Assembly: GCA_020055645.1 (NCBI GenBank)
Contig: CM034549.1
Coordinates: 25,069,930 to 25,133,929 of the forward strand
Direction of reading: 5' to 3'
DNA from: Tomocerus qinae
Taxonomy: Eukaryota; Arthropoda; Collembola; Entomobryomorpha; Tomoceridae
Length of the DNA stretch: 64,000 nt
A model generated the notes under the pieces. The model did no database searches and was not told the origin of the DNA. It saw nothing but the letters and a program-made list of their open reading frames with translations. Both the position numbers and the translations under genes were made by a program. Shown here in pieces: positions 41,501 through 54,307 of the stretch (its first letter is position 1; every line of letters begins with the position of its first letter).

Positions 41501-42766
41501 ACTTGATTGATTGGCAAAGCATCAGCATTGTCCTTTGGAGCATTCAAAATCTCTATAATTATCACAGGTAATATTAACAGAGGAATATAAAGAGGCTAAC
41601 AATTTCATTGTTCACCAATCAATTTATAGAGATAAGAAAAAATGTATCATTACGCTGAGTGATAGTGTTAACTGTGTCACGCAATCGGTTGAATCTGCTC
41701 CATCGGGACTGAGAAGCTGGCAATGGATTTGTGGCCAACCAGCGGCCACAAGCAAATTGGTAAAAGTCGTCACATGGAGCTACGCTTCTGTTCATTGCAC
41801 TCAAAATGTCCAGAGCTACAAACAAAATCATGCACTTCATTCTATTGTACTGAGCCAAATCGATTAAATCACCTCCACCTCACCCAATCATAAAAATAAT
41901 GTTCAGAAAAATACTTGAAGTGATACAGATTTATAATTTAATTAATTGTTAATTAATATTACCTGTATCGAGACAAGCTGATGTGTAGCAAATATCTGCC
42001 CGAATCTCCTCAGGTTCCCCTGTTGACTTCTCTCCTTTCAACTCTCGGATTTTTCTTAACTTTTCAAGTTTCTCAGGTTCCAAAGAATTTGTTTTCGTTA
42101 ATAATTTCCTTGCTTTAAGTAGATTTGCCATTCCATTTCCTTGGGGCTGTACTTCAGCCATCGCAGATCCTCCGATGGAATCAGATCCGACAACGGCAAT
42201 TGTAGCCACGCAAGCTACTACAGCAATCATTCCCAAGAACATACCCACTTTCTTAACAGAAAGTGCATTTTCATGTCTAGCCATCTCGTTATTATTCCTA
42301 TATGGTGAAAATAAAATTACAATTATGGGTTATACATTTCAAAATTTATTTTCTGGCTATCTTTCCCGAAATTTCGTTAATCAAATAGGAAGGGATCGTA
42401 TTACGAAAGTGTTAATGGCACATTATTGAAAAATTTACATTTTATAATGAGCTATTTAATATTTGGAAGATTTAACTTTATTTAATGGATATATAAACCA
42501 ACTTGGTTTTGCATTGTACACTTCCAATAGTTGTACAAATATATTCTTATCCTTATCATTGTACAAATAAAACTGCTAGATGATAAGTACCAAGTTGTTT
42601 TTATTTGTATTTAATTTGCACGTAATAAATGTTCCTATGAATTAGTGTAAAATTTTGAAACCATTTTGTGAGAGAGTGGTGTATATTGGAAAAAGAAAAC
42701 TTACTCGTCTGTAATGATGATGACTCTGTCTTCCCTTAGAGAAAATCTGTTTCTGGGGTTGGCCAT
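38532..42766 (-). CDS. Membrane neprilysin-like M13 metallopeptidase NEP-D, complete, most canonical copy
   Basis: Type II membrane zinc endopeptidase. Fifteen exons: 42705-42766, 41963-42297, 41654-41815, 41469-41552, 41140-41348, 40755-41039, 40383-40642, 39979-40255, 39728-39831, 39556-39614, 39396-39464, 39257-39307, 38874-39160, 38635-38801, 38532-38547; 2,427 nt, 808 residues, in phase. Start MANPRNRFSLRED; transmembrane segment at about 38-59 (GMFLGMIAVVACVATIAVVG); Cys pair CYTSAC; APCDDFYQFACGRW. The substrate motif VVNAFYSPEHNSI is intact, followed by FPAGILQPPFF, HEITH at 643-647, GENIADNGG with the zinc-ligand Glu at 703, WC, DPHSPAEFRVKG, and the typical C-terminal CVVW encoded by a 16-bp last exon. 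The exon at 39,979-40,255 equals two exons fused in A and C, that is, an intron difference. The gene is clearly functional by sequence and probably closest to the ancestral copy. Confidence 0.95.
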
Positions 42767-44940
42767 GCTTTACTCTATTGTCCGCAAAGACAAGTGAGCC
42801 GAAAATTCCGTGGATGAAAGTTTTATTGAGTTTGGAATAAGTGATTGGTTTAAAATATGTTATCGCCTTTCTCGTTCGATGAAGTGTATTAGTTATCACC
42901 ATTAACTGCATTTTGATTTGGCACATTAAACATTCGAGATGCGTATTGAAATGAACTCTTTAGCCTGTCGCTCAGTAGTTGACACTTTTGATGATAATCA
43001 TGGAACGTTTTGTCAGTCTAATTTGTGTCACACTCTTGATCTACCACTTCATGCACTGAATTCATAACAGGATTCTCGTAATTATCGCAATTGTATCTTT
43101 CTGGGAAGTCGATGGAAAAAGGTACTCTGGCAAAATAGAACAGAAAAATAAACCAGATATTCGTTTTCGGTTCGAGTGGTTCCATTCTTCCATTATCTGC
43201 ATTTATTTACCTAGGTGGTAAGTTAGCCATTCCTGTAGACAACGTACAGGTGAGTTAAATAGTAAATGCTTCGTAGAAAACAACCACTCTTATAACCAGA
43301 GCAGTTTTATTTACCTACTCAGACAAATAATTGTGGCCTTCCATTTTATAATGCTGTAATCTGCTAAATAGTCCTATTTAGGACAAATCACATGCATAAT
43401 AGTCATAATAATATTATTATTTATCTCTAGCCTAGTATATGTAATATACGAGCAACAATATACATAGTCAGTTGCAAATAATTAAACCCTTGTTTGTACA
43501 ACAAATATGATGTTAACTTAACTTTGTTAGCCTTCGGCCCAACTATAGTTCAATTTCACTATTGTCTTTTAAACTGCTGAATGCTGAAGAAGACAAAATA
43601 TTATTATTTAATTAGATAATAAGCTTTTTTTAACACGGTAGAAGATTTTCGAATGCATTTGTCATATCAGTTTCCAGCGTATCATTTGCTTGTGTCATTG
43701 TGTATAGTATTATTCACATGTCCATCATTACCCCAATATTAACAATTATTTGTGATTACATAAATAATCCTTTAATACGCAGATTTGTGGTTAGACCGAT
43801 TGTTTATACAAGGCAGTTGTTTCCGTATCAATATAAAAACAGAAGTGGGTAAAGTTATACCGTACCGTACTAATTTGATAAGGGTACCCAAAGTACTATT
43901 ATTAATGATAAGCAGACTGAAACTTTGTTACTAATGTCCAAGTCTTCTGTCTTGTGTTTCAGAATATGAAATGACTATGAAATAGTAAATTAAACCGGAT
44001 AGTACTTTGCTATTTGAAGAGCAGTATGTCTATAGTCTATGAAGTCTATGACATGATAAGAGAGTAGAATAGCTAAAACTGAGCCGACATCTTTTGCATT
44101 ATTTGTCAGGTCAGGGGTCACCCACCTGTCGAATGTCGCAGTTCTTGCGCTCCTCCAGTTTACTGCCGAATCTTTAAAAGTTGCGATCAATGATGACGAG
44201 GGGTATTTTAAATTATGCGTAATCAAAAAAGACCATTGTGCTTGTAAATAGTTTACTACAGCAAGATAATTTTAACGAAAAATTTTTTGAAACACAGTGT
44301 ACAATACTCCATACTCGGTCGAGCTTCTGCTACGGCTTGCTAGGTTTTTATAGGCATTTTTTAGAGTCGACAGCAAGACAATGACAAAACGTGCGAGCTG
44401 GGAGCAAAATCTTTATGCTGTTGGGGCCATTGAACCTCTTGACGCAAAAATTCATATATTCCTGTCATGCATGTCATGACTGTTAATGGTAATCCATTAA
44501 CCATGTCTATAATAAAAATACTTGCCTTTTTTGGATCATTTAAAAAATTTTCTTATTACATTGTAAGTACATATTTCAAAATAACTTAAAATCAATTTTA
44601 ATTAAGTATTCAACAACCGCAGATTCAATGTTTTTGTCCATATACAGTATCATAGTAGTATCGGTAAATTAGCAATTGATTGGTGCATTCCTCGAGGCGA
44701 TACGAAAAATCTTATGTAGTTTCCCATCTTACATGGCTAGATAAAGCTTATTTCACCATTGACGTATTCGGTTGTAATATTTATCTGAGTTCATAAATTC
44801 GCCCAATACTATTTTAAACGAAGCATCAGGTTTTGGACAAATAAATAAATATCTCCTCGTTGTAATAATTATTCATATACACAAGACACAAAGTCCTGAC
44901 GAAAGAAGCGTCCAGACCGATTATCGGATCTCCGTTATCC

Positions 44941-45160
44941 GATTCTATCCGATTCTATCCAATTTTATCCGATTCTATCCGATTTTATCCAATTTTATCC
45001 GATTCTATCCGATTTTATCCGATTTTAACCAATTTTATCCGATTTTAACCAATTTTATCCGATTTTAACCAATTTTATCCGATTTTAACCAATTTTATCC
45101 GATTTTAACCAATTTTATCCGATTCTATCCGATTCTATCCGATTTTATCCGATTTTATAC
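44941..45160. repeat. 10-bp tandem array, 22 units
   Basis: Exactly 22 consecutive 10-base units, mostly GATTCTATCC, GATTTTATCC, AATTTTATCC and GATTTTAACC. In the middle, GATTTTAACC and AATTTTATCC alternate regularly, giving a 20-bp higher-order unit. All units end in CC on the plus strand, apart from the last (GATTTTATAC). The array ends about 80 bp left of the inverted-repeat element. Confidence 0.9.
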
Positions 45161-45240
45161 GATCGTGTCTTAGAGATCTGATTTTATCAGATTTTATTTG
45201 TATTTATCAGAAATATGCTGATATTAGGTTGTACTGTGAG

Positions 45241-45637
45241 CACACATGCTAGTTTCTGGCTCGGCCGAAATTTTTTTATAGACCTGGCTCGGCTCGGCTC
45301 GCTGAAATTTTTTTATAGACCTGGCTCGGCTCGCCCTATTGGATGATGTGGCTCGGCTCGCCCTTGCCTTGGCTCGGCTCGCTCAAAAATTTTCCCGCCA
45401 TTTTTATTTTAAACCTACAGGCTTCTTAACCATTAGTGGCTCGATTTTTCGGCGAGCCGAGCCGAGCCGAGCCATGGACCCGGCTCGGCTCGCCAAAATT
45501 TTTTTTAATTGCTGGCTCGGCTCGGCTCGGCTCGCCAAAAAGTTTTTTGAGGATCTGGCTCGGCTCGGCTCGGCTCGCTCAATGTTGTTGGAGGTCAGTG
45601 GCTCGGCTCGGCTCGCTGACCTAAACTAGCATGTGTG
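45241..45637. mobile_element. Non-autonomous hAT-type (MITE-like) element with GGCTC arrays
   Basis: 397 bp bounded by perfect 15-bp terminal inverted repeats (CACACATGCTAGTTT at the left, its complement at 45,623-45,637). It is flanked by an identical 8-bp direct repeat ACTGTGAG at 45,233-45,240 and 45,638-45,645. An 8-bp target duplication with CA...TG ends is the hallmark of hAT-superfamily insertions. The inside is built of GGCTCGGCTCG runs alternating with A/T-rich spacers; most run in one direction and one block near 45,450-45,475 is inverted, so the element can fold back. It has no transposase. The Ala/Arg/Leu-rich open frames here are translations of the repeat. Confidence 0.8.
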
Positions 45638-48600
45638 ACTGTGAGTGAGTTTTCTGCAAATTCTGAAGTATGAAAATTCTGAAGTCTAAGTCATCAGATC
45701 TTCTGAAACTCTGGCGACAAAAATGTAAGGACTAAGGACGTAGATTCAAGTGAACTCTACAGTGAACCTCTATGGAATATTTCTTTAAAATTTGTTGACC
45801 ACATTTCGGTTCTATGACATATGTATAAAGTGTAAATACTTCTGTCTTAATGCATTTCAGCATGTTTCGATATTGACTGAAGAGTCTTTATAGCTCTCCC
45901 ACAATTATTTCATGTACTTTCAAAATAGCCATAACCCACGTATGTGACTGAGATCTTTACAACTTCTTTCTGGGACATCATTATGATCCAAATGATTCTC
46001 TTCCTCTTCTTCTGCCACTTGACCATTGTCTTTTTATTGCTTAGACGATTTTGTGAAGTGATTTCGTTCTGTGTGGAGCAGTTTCTATAATTGGTCCACG
46101 TAGATCTTCGATCCCCATGAAAATTCTCTCTTTAGATCATGCTTTTCTAGAAAAAATGAGAATATTAATATAATTACCCTGTACAATAGTTTTAAGTGGT
46201 TGATATTCTTCATATTGATAACCAATCTTAGAATATACAAACAAATATTGAAAAATAGATTGGATAATTACTACAACCAATGTAGGTATTTTATCACTAC
46301 CGCTTAAATGGAACTACACATAAATGGAACTACCTCATAGAAATTTATTATTTCTGTAGTATTATCCATATCATAATATGTCTTGCGAGGTCTATCAAAC
46401 ACATATCTAAACTATAGGTATATTAAAGAAATGGTAATGATGATTAAATATTTATAATTTTCTTTATTGAGTGCATGGGTAGACTCACAATCTTTTGCAA
46501 CCACACTTTTGTCAGTCTCATAAAAACACGACATTGTTATTCTAGCTACTTTAATATTAGTGCAACTTCACATAGGTACGTATTATACATGTATTACTTT
46601 AATTAGGTATCTTCTATTAATAAGACACAAGCACATCAGTACGCAGTAAAAACACTAATAAAAGTAAACACCAGGTGAAATACCCACTGAACTTTTCCAC
46701 ATTAGCATTTTAACGCTTGACAAACTCATATGAGCAATATAATAGATAATACCATACAATAGTATCAATAGGTATCACTAAAAGAGTAAACGAAGAGTAT
46801 GAGTAACTATTTAACTATTAGCTTTAGCTCTTTAAATGATTAAGTACCTCTATGGACACAATGTTATTAGTCTTACATGTGATCTTACAATTGAAATTGT
46901 ATAGATTACGTATTCCGTAATGTATTACTATTTATCATAAAGTGACAAAACTAAATAATACATTATTCTTAACACAAGTCACTATAAGATAGAGATAACA
47001 TTATAAAGGCAGTAACATTTTCTGTTTTGTTAAGTAACAAATCTTGAAAGCACTTTTGGATCTAAAGTAAATAAGGTTATGAATAATAATTATTTTAGGC
47101 ACACACAGCTCGTCACACATAAACCAATTTAAAAAATGAGATTGCATTTCGACAATTCAATATTTTTTCTATTATTTCCCTGACATATTTAAAGAATAAA
47201 GGAGGGATTATAAAATAAAGTTTAACTACCACTGCTAAGATTTTAGCATAAGGTAAGACTTTCGACGAATATCATTATCGTTTCTTAGATATACTATAAA
47301 CAATAAATCAGTTGTGTAGAATATAATTTGAATATTGCACGGAAACACAGACATTGTTATTTAGTAGGAATATTAGGTTAAGTTGAAATTGTTGAAACTA
47401 CTTTGTATTAGTTTGTATTGTAGTAAACCTATTAGGGATATGGCTGAGAACGCCAATGGGGAATACAATAAAATATTTATTTCTACAATATAATTATTAA
47501 ATTGTAAGTAAAAGATATTGATAGTATAGTACGAAGAGGTAATTTCATTCATTCAAAGGACAATCTCATAGTAATTCTTAGGCTTAGGTATTTTTGTATT
47601 AAAACATCATATTATCATCTAAAATAACTACTAGATGACTACTGATTATTATTTTATAGTATTCAGTTGTCAACGTATAGGTGTGAAGTGTAAGGTATTT
47701 TATAGACTATGGGTGTGTTGTGTACACTTTTTCAGCTTTTCAATGGCAATACAGTATTATAATGTAACAGGTAACACAGTACAGGGAGACCTAATTTTTA
47801 GGTCGTGCACCGAGGTAATATTTTACAAGAAATAACCTCACTGAGGAGGAATTAACATTTCGCAGTTAGTTTAAAAAATCTTTGCGATTTTAATCTCAGA
47901 AATGTTGGACCTACAACAAGGAAAAAGTTCAATACTCTTAGGTATGTAGTTAGCAGTGCTCACAAGATTTTAAGAGATCAAAACGTGACTTGTTTAACTG
48001 AAACGTCTGGATCATGAACAATTTAACGTAGACTTACGAAAAATTAATGAAGAATTAAATATCACAATAACACATTTCTATTTCCTTCTGCATAATCTTT
48101 TCTCCACCAAAACTGACTTTCCTAGTCAATTTAACGGTTTCTATACGTTCTCATTCAAGTAATGTCTGACTATGACAAAGTTTTTAGTAAAACAGGGGAC
48201 TCCACATGTTATGCATTAATAATGCTTAAAGCAAAAATAACAAATGGATTAAAGTGTTAAGGAGGTCATTTAGATCATCTCTTCCCACAAATCTAACGGA
48301 CAAAAAACAACATGCCTTCATAAATCAAGGATACAACCATTCAGTTTGGAACGCCTCCGTTTCATGGAGGGAAATAAGGCAGGATAGGTAAATAGATTTG
48401 CAAATTCCACAGAATTTTCATTAATTACTATAAAAATATAGTCATTGCACTGAAAATTATTCAGAATCGCTTTGAGCAACCTGTAACTGTCGATTAACTG
48501 CTAATAATATGTTTTAACAGACATGGCATAATAGATTTTTATCCGATATTGGAATCTTTTGGAGAAGAACGACTAAAATGACTAACTGGACACAAATAAC

Positions 48601-48903
48601 TACTTAAGTATAAATCTAGTGACTAAGATCACAAAACAATATTATCATGTCAGTAAACTCAAAAAACTATAGATTCTCTAAATATTACTGTAATATTATA
48701 ACTGCCAACGACCATATAATTGTTAGTTTCAATAAGAGTATAGGATTATGTACGTATAGTATAGTTAGGGGTATTCAGGAAATCGTGGATAGTAGTGCAA
48801 TAAAATGAGAGTAGAATAGCAATAATGTTAAGCTTAATTATCTTGACTGTAGGCACTATCACCAAATATGAAATGCTTTGCAAATGCTTTGATGAGTATT
48901 TTC

Positions 48904-51435
48904 TCAATTATGAGGAGCTCTATTTCCTTCTGTGTAATTGATCCATCTTTCCGCTGTGGCAGAGAAAATAGGGTCTTCGTCAATCGTTGCAAAGGTGAGT
49001 AATTGGTTGATATGTGTGACATGGTAGTCAAGACGAGCCAAGTTTGGAGAAATACCAGGCACAGTGAAATGTCTCAAATCATACATTGTCCCACTTCCAG
49101 TGTCATACAGAGGAAGCATTGTTTTCAAAGACTTGAGCCCTTCGTCATACAACGTGGCAGCTTTTTCAGAAGCTCCAGAAACTCCAATTTTCATAACATC
49201 GTAAAGTCCAAGAAGTGCATACATGAAACCGTTGAGAACAAAAGTACTGGGTGTAGTAGGATACTCTTCATACCAAATGAATTTATCCATAAATACAGCT
49301 CTGACTCCATTTTGGCTTCCAGGCAAATCGAATATCTTCTTCACAGCTTTGGCACAAGCATTTGCGTAGTCGTACCGAGATTTTCTTAGAAAAAATGCTC
49401 TGGAAAGCAAAGACAGAGCGTGGCCCTGACCCATGGCTGAATACCAGCCTGATTCAAGCACAGGGTAAAATTCTGGAGCAAATTTTCTCTTCACTGGAAT
49501 TGGCCATCCTCCATTTGTATCTTGAGAGTTTGCAAACCAATCTGCAGCTTGGAAAAATTGCTCTAAATGTTCATTCGTTGATAGAGTTAAATTATCCAAA
49601 AGTATCTGTCTGTCATGACACTCTAGTGAGAGAGACTCGAAAATTAGTTTTGACTTGGAGATTTTTATGTTTTTTGCAGCTGATTTGCGTGGACTGTTTA
49701 TATTCGAAGGTGACATTGAAATGCCTTTTTGTACATCAACTCCAAGGTCACGGATTATATGTTGCCAAGAAGAAAGACTTCTTAAACCAAGGCCATGATA
49801 TATGTGATTATCCTGAAACAAGCATGATAGACAATTGTTAGATGGTAATTCTCTTAAGAACTATGGAAAGAAATAGGCAATTTTAGAATCTTACTTTCAC
49901 TTTGATGAAAAAATTGTCTGTCACATAATGAAGAAAATAACGTTGACTTTCGTAGCGAAGAGTTGCGGTTATTGTAACGTTCGCAAGTTGAGTGGACAGT
50001 AAGGAGTTCTCAGTCTTCATGTCCCAGCTCATTACCAACATTCTCGGCTTTGACTGTGGTAATTTGCATTCTACTGGTTGTCCACCTTTTAAATTAAATC
50101 AGGCAATATATTACCACAAATTGACAATGGCCATTTGAGAAGAAAATTCCCAGTATTCCCCAAACCGTAATTTTACCTGGAGACGAATTTTGTATTTGTA
50201 TAACATTATTGTTGGAATCTGTTGGATTAGGAATCACAGTTAGCTCGGAACCTTTCTGTACAATCCATTCCCCCCGAACATCTTCACCATTTTCTATTAT
50301 CGTTCTCTCAGGTTCTCCTTCCGCTAAATACTTGCTGTAATGTGACAGTCCAAATTGGGCAATTTGAATTGGATAAAAATATCCGTTAACATCCCATTGT
50401 GTCGATACAGGTACTCCTACACACCAAAATCTTTGTGAATTATGACCGAAGAAATTTTACGTCATTACATAAGTTTTATGTTTTTGTCTCACCTTCTGCA
50501 CCACTCACACACTTTACTCTGTCTCTCACTTCTACATTGTAGTTTTCAAAGTAGGTGAACGCTCCTGTAGGTTTGTAAACTTTTGGTCGGTATATTTTCA
50601 CCTGACTATGTAGCCAAATGAACTTTGTTTCGTCATTTTCAGCCATTTTCCCGAATATCTATTTGTAAAAATATAGTACTCTGATTAGATAGGGTAATAT
50701 AAATAAACAATCTTTTATAATAAAATTCAAAACATTATCTTGCCTCAAAATATTTATGTATGAAGCTAAAAGGAATGTAAACTTCGCTGTTTTCTTTTTT
50801 ACAGTCCAAGACAAACTTGCCATGATTAACATCACACGTTATATCTGTTATGGAATTTTTATCTTTTGTATTAGTGGCTTTAATGACGCTGTTTGCCTGG
50901 TTGTCCTTATTAGTATTAGGTTTCTTTTTCGCACTGGCAATTTTATTAACACTTGTGTAATCATCGGTTTCATCGACTTCTTCCTTCACAGCCTTATTAC
51001 TGTTTATTTCATTATTTGAAAAGTCATCATCAAAAGGATAATCTCCAGGCTGTTCCAATTTTGAGCTTTTCTTCGGCTTTTTCCAGCTACTATGTTCACT
51101 CTTCTTGTCTCTGTTGTTTGTTTCTTCATCTTCGTTGACAGACTGATAATAATTTGGCAACGCAGCTACAGCTGCATCTTCATTCTTAGAAAATAAAACA
51201 CATTTCACAATATGCTGGAACACAATTTTATCTTATGCACTAAGAATTAAAGCAAGTTAAATTGTCTCACCTTAGAATCATAACCTAAGGATCTTAAATT
51301 CGAATTTTTATTTCCGGGCAAAGGTGATGTTTGGCATCTTGAAATGAGAACTATCGTTAACCCCACCACAACCACAATTAAGAAAAAAAGACACGTTTTC
51401 AGACTGAACATACGCCCCATGGCTAATTTTGTCAT
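48904..51435 (-). CDS. Glce: D-glucuronyl C5-epimerase (heparan sulfate)
   Basis: Golgi type II membrane enzyme that converts D-glucuronate to L-iduronate within N-sulfated heparan sulfate chains. Six exons: 51271-51435, 50744-51184, 50493-50658, 50177-50416, 49895-50085, 48904-49812; 2,112 nt, 703 residues, in phase. A signal anchor lies at about residues 12-32 (CLFFLIVVVVGLTIVLIS). Exon 2 encodes an acidic/lysine-rich stem of about 100 residues, longer than in typical relatives (human about 617 residues in total), then EVYIPFSFIHKYFE. The C-terminal catalytic part is well conserved: DTNGGWPIPVKRKF, GWYSAMGQGHALS, WYEEYPTTPSTFVLNGFMYA, LPLYDTGSGTMYDLRHF, LDYHVTHINQLL, ending in APHN. The intron after exon 2 starts with GC (GAG|GCAAGA), a GC-AG intron. 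The gene lies head-to-head with PNPO. Confidence 0.95.
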
Positions 51436-54204
51436 AGGCCCGCAAACTGAAAAGTGATTTTCTTAACTATTATTTTAGAAATTCAAAAGCGACATATTTT
51501 TCACAGTCAACAATTCCAGTGGTCGTGATACTTTCTGCATGATTACTAGGTTATGCACTACAAATCTTCATTTCATCTTCATCGACATCAAGGAGTGTTT
51601 ATTATTCCGTCAGCTGAAGTTGAAGAGCAGACTTAACTAATTATTCTGCTGTCTCCTGCAACATAAATATCATAGAACCATATCATTTAGTGCTGCATAC
51701 ACTATGAAAATTCTCGTTTGAAGTGAATATAATATAAATGATACTAAAATTAATTTAACCATGTAAATATTAAAACAATGTAAATGAATTAAGTAAAGAA
51801 AAAAGAAGAAATTCTGTCTAAGCATTCAAAGATGAGAATACTGTACATTAACATTAGACAGAGTTCAATTAGATATTATGTATTTGAGTGTAAGTGTAGG
51901 AAGAGATATATATTTTTACACATGTACTACTTCAGGTACAACATAACGATAAAAACATTATTAAAGGCTTTAAATTTTTATATCAATCGATAATAAAAGA
52001 GTAATTTTCTAGGGAATACCTTTCTCTAAACAAGTTATAAGACTTATTTGAGGACAGGCTGAAGTAACACAGTGCATGTTAAATCAGCTAACTTAACTAC
52101 AATGCACGTGCAAAGAAATGAGTATAATAAATAACAATTACTTATGTAGATAGGTGCTTACTTATTGGTGATCTTATGTACAACTGTCCTTTCAAACTTG
52201 TCTTGTTTCCTATAATATATCTTGTCTTGTCGGACAAGACGACTTGCCGTTTATATAGACAGAAATAAAACTATATTTACGCGTACATTTGTGAGCACAT
52301 ACCTATTTAATACTTATGTATTAACATGTTCCAGAAATTTTCAGTCCAGTTCCGAAACACTTTCAAATGTCAGTTTTACATTTTTGAATATAATTTAAAA
52401 GTACTTAAAATCCTAACTTATCCTGCTCGTTTTCTACTTCCTTTGTACTTATATAGGCACAACGAACGGTATATTTGTAAGTATATAAAATATAACTCCA
52501 CTACATATGCGCAAATGTCTTAGCTTATATTTACTATTTTGTACAAGACATAGATGTACTTCTTATACGTAGAATATGTATGTAGTGGTCTTTTGGTCTT
52601 GTATTCTTATGTACTCTCTGCTCTATCTACTATGTCTACACTCTAATACGGCTGAATCTTTACTTTACAAATGTTCTCCCTTGTCTATATGTAAAACCCA
52701 GCGAGGTATATTTTCTATTTCATACACACACAAGAGTTCTGTCTGTCCTACCAGCCCTTATACCTACAGCTGTCAGCAGACAAATCAGATAAGATGGAAT
52801 ATTACATTTTTACTGTACATACATAAACAGATCTGCTAAGAGTATCATTTTAGCGCAAAGTGTTTGATTCAATTGCTCCGGTACATGAGTCTTCACGTGA
52901 TACATTTTTTCTGCAGAATCGTTACATAGACTTTATTTGTGTACCTGGACATGAATATACATTTAGGGTTATCAGGACTTGTCTTCTTTCATGGTATATA
53001 GTAACTAACCAAAAAGCTATTAAATATTTTATGAGATTAATGGGCCACAGGTCACTCGAGATAAAATTCAGTATTTGCATTTGGTTAAATCAAAAACTTC
53101 ATCTTCTAAACCTAATCCTAGAGTGTGGTAGACTATCTGCCAATGTTATCAGTTTTTCCCCATGAATATAACTTAATACTTAAATGGGCTGGGACTGGGA
53201 GACTACACAAAATAATTGCTGATCTGGTTTTTGACAATAATTATTCGATTTTTAAATTTTAGTTAACATAGATTTATAGCTTATTGTCCTTTTAGTTTCA
53301 ATATTATTATTATTACTAAATAATATAGTTATGCCCCTTCCTGCAGAGTGCAGATAAATAATATTTAGATTTCTAACACAATTTTAAATACACTACACTG
53401 TATCTCTCTTTCTACTTCAACTTCAATGTGTGTGACGTTTGGTAATTACCAAAGTTTTATAGCAAAAACAAAAAAACTTTATGTCGAGGTATTATTTTTT
53501 CCAGGAAAGCATATTAGAAAATGTAATCATTTGCAGATTGCTTGTAGTGATTTATTACTCTGTTACTATATACTACACTCATAATATAATCCATAATATA
53601 CCAGGGCTAACGCAGCCAAGCAAGAAAAGAAAAAAGGATTTCTATATAAAACATTGGGATTTTGGAAGTCTAAATGAATTATTGAAGTTTCTAGATATCA
53701 CAACTGCCAACCACATACACACCGAAACATAGTGGTACATTACACAACATCCACAACCCATTACGAGTCTGAATTTTCAATTATGCATTTATATTAATTT
53801 GGCTCTACACAGCAAAATGTGTATTTATGTACTACTATGTTTCGTGTACATAATGATAATGCAGGTTACATAAAAATTTACGTGGATAGCAAAACAGTAG
53901 TGTCAAAGTATCAATAGCATCATAAGTTTATAGACATTTTTTGGGTTTTGGGTTACTCTTTTTTAATGTGGAAAACTGTAACCAAATCACTATACCTACA
54001 CGCAAAAGGGCTTAACATTTGTGATAGTAGAATATCTCAAAGTTTAAGTAATCCAGCACTCCACTGTCAAAATCTCAACCTAATTTTCTGTAAAAATATG
54101 GCAATCGATATTGGAGGTTGGTTTTAACACTATCAGCACTTAATTTTCAATTTTATACTATTTTGGTTAATAATTATATGTTTATTACATGTGGTCATCA
54201 ATAG
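51436..54204. other. Bidirectional upstream region between Glce and PNPO
   Basis: About 2.8 kb containing the 5' ends of two divergent genes. The N-terminal exon(s) of PNPO should lie here but I could not identify them. A plus-strand frame ending at 53,732 has a protein-like tail (DFGSLNELLKFLDITTANHI) of unknown meaning. A small palindrome TCTTGTC-G-GACAAGA occurs at about 52,221-52,235 among CTTGTC repeats, possibly a regulatory site. Confidence 0.4.
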
Positions 54205-54307
54205 GCATGAGAAAACCTTACATGGACAAACATTCGGCATTTACTGAAGACATGCTAGTGTCCAAGGAACCCTTTCAACAATTCAAACAGTGGTTCGAGT
54301 TGGCTGT
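54205..54307 (+). CDS. PNPO: Pyridoxine-5'-phosphate oxidase, 5' fragment before the insertion
   Basis: PNPO oxidises pyridoxine/pyridoxamine 5'-phosphate to pyridoxal 5'-phosphate with FMN, the last step of vitamin B6 salvage. After an acceptor (CATCAATAG) this exon part encodes MRKPYMDKHSAFTEDM and then EPFQQFKQWFELAV, the standard N-terminal block of the family. It stops abruptly at 54,307, where the LTR retrotransposon begins. Removing the element and one copy of the 4-bp duplication makes the frame run on into the fragment at 62,926 with no gap. The ATG at 54,207 is in frame and could be the start, but an upstream exon with a targeting or N-terminal sequence is likely. Confidence 0.9.
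54304..54307. repeat. Target-site duplication CTGT, left copy
   Basis: CTGT immediately left of the 5' LTR is repeated at 62,922-62,925 immediately right of the 3' LTR. A 4-bp duplication fits Ty3/gypsy integrases, and restoring a single copy restores the PNPO reading frame exactly. Confidence 0.9.

Larger units (their letters stand above)
42767..48903. other. Intergenic, repeat-bearing region
   Basis: No gene supported. It contains the 10-bp array at 44,941-45,160 and the inverted-repeat element at 45,241-45,637. A minus-strand frame at 43,990-44,226 has a more protein-like composition (ATFDRWVTPDLTNNAKDVGS) and lies in slightly GC-richer DNA, perhaps an old transposon scrap, but I cannot assign it. 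From 45,650 to 48,900 I see only AT-rich unique DNA. Confidence 0.55.

Noticed and set aside
45339-45629. 96-residue Ala/Arg/Leu-rich open frame
   Set aside because: It lies wholly inside the GGCTC arrays of the inverted-repeat element and is a repeat translation, not a gene.
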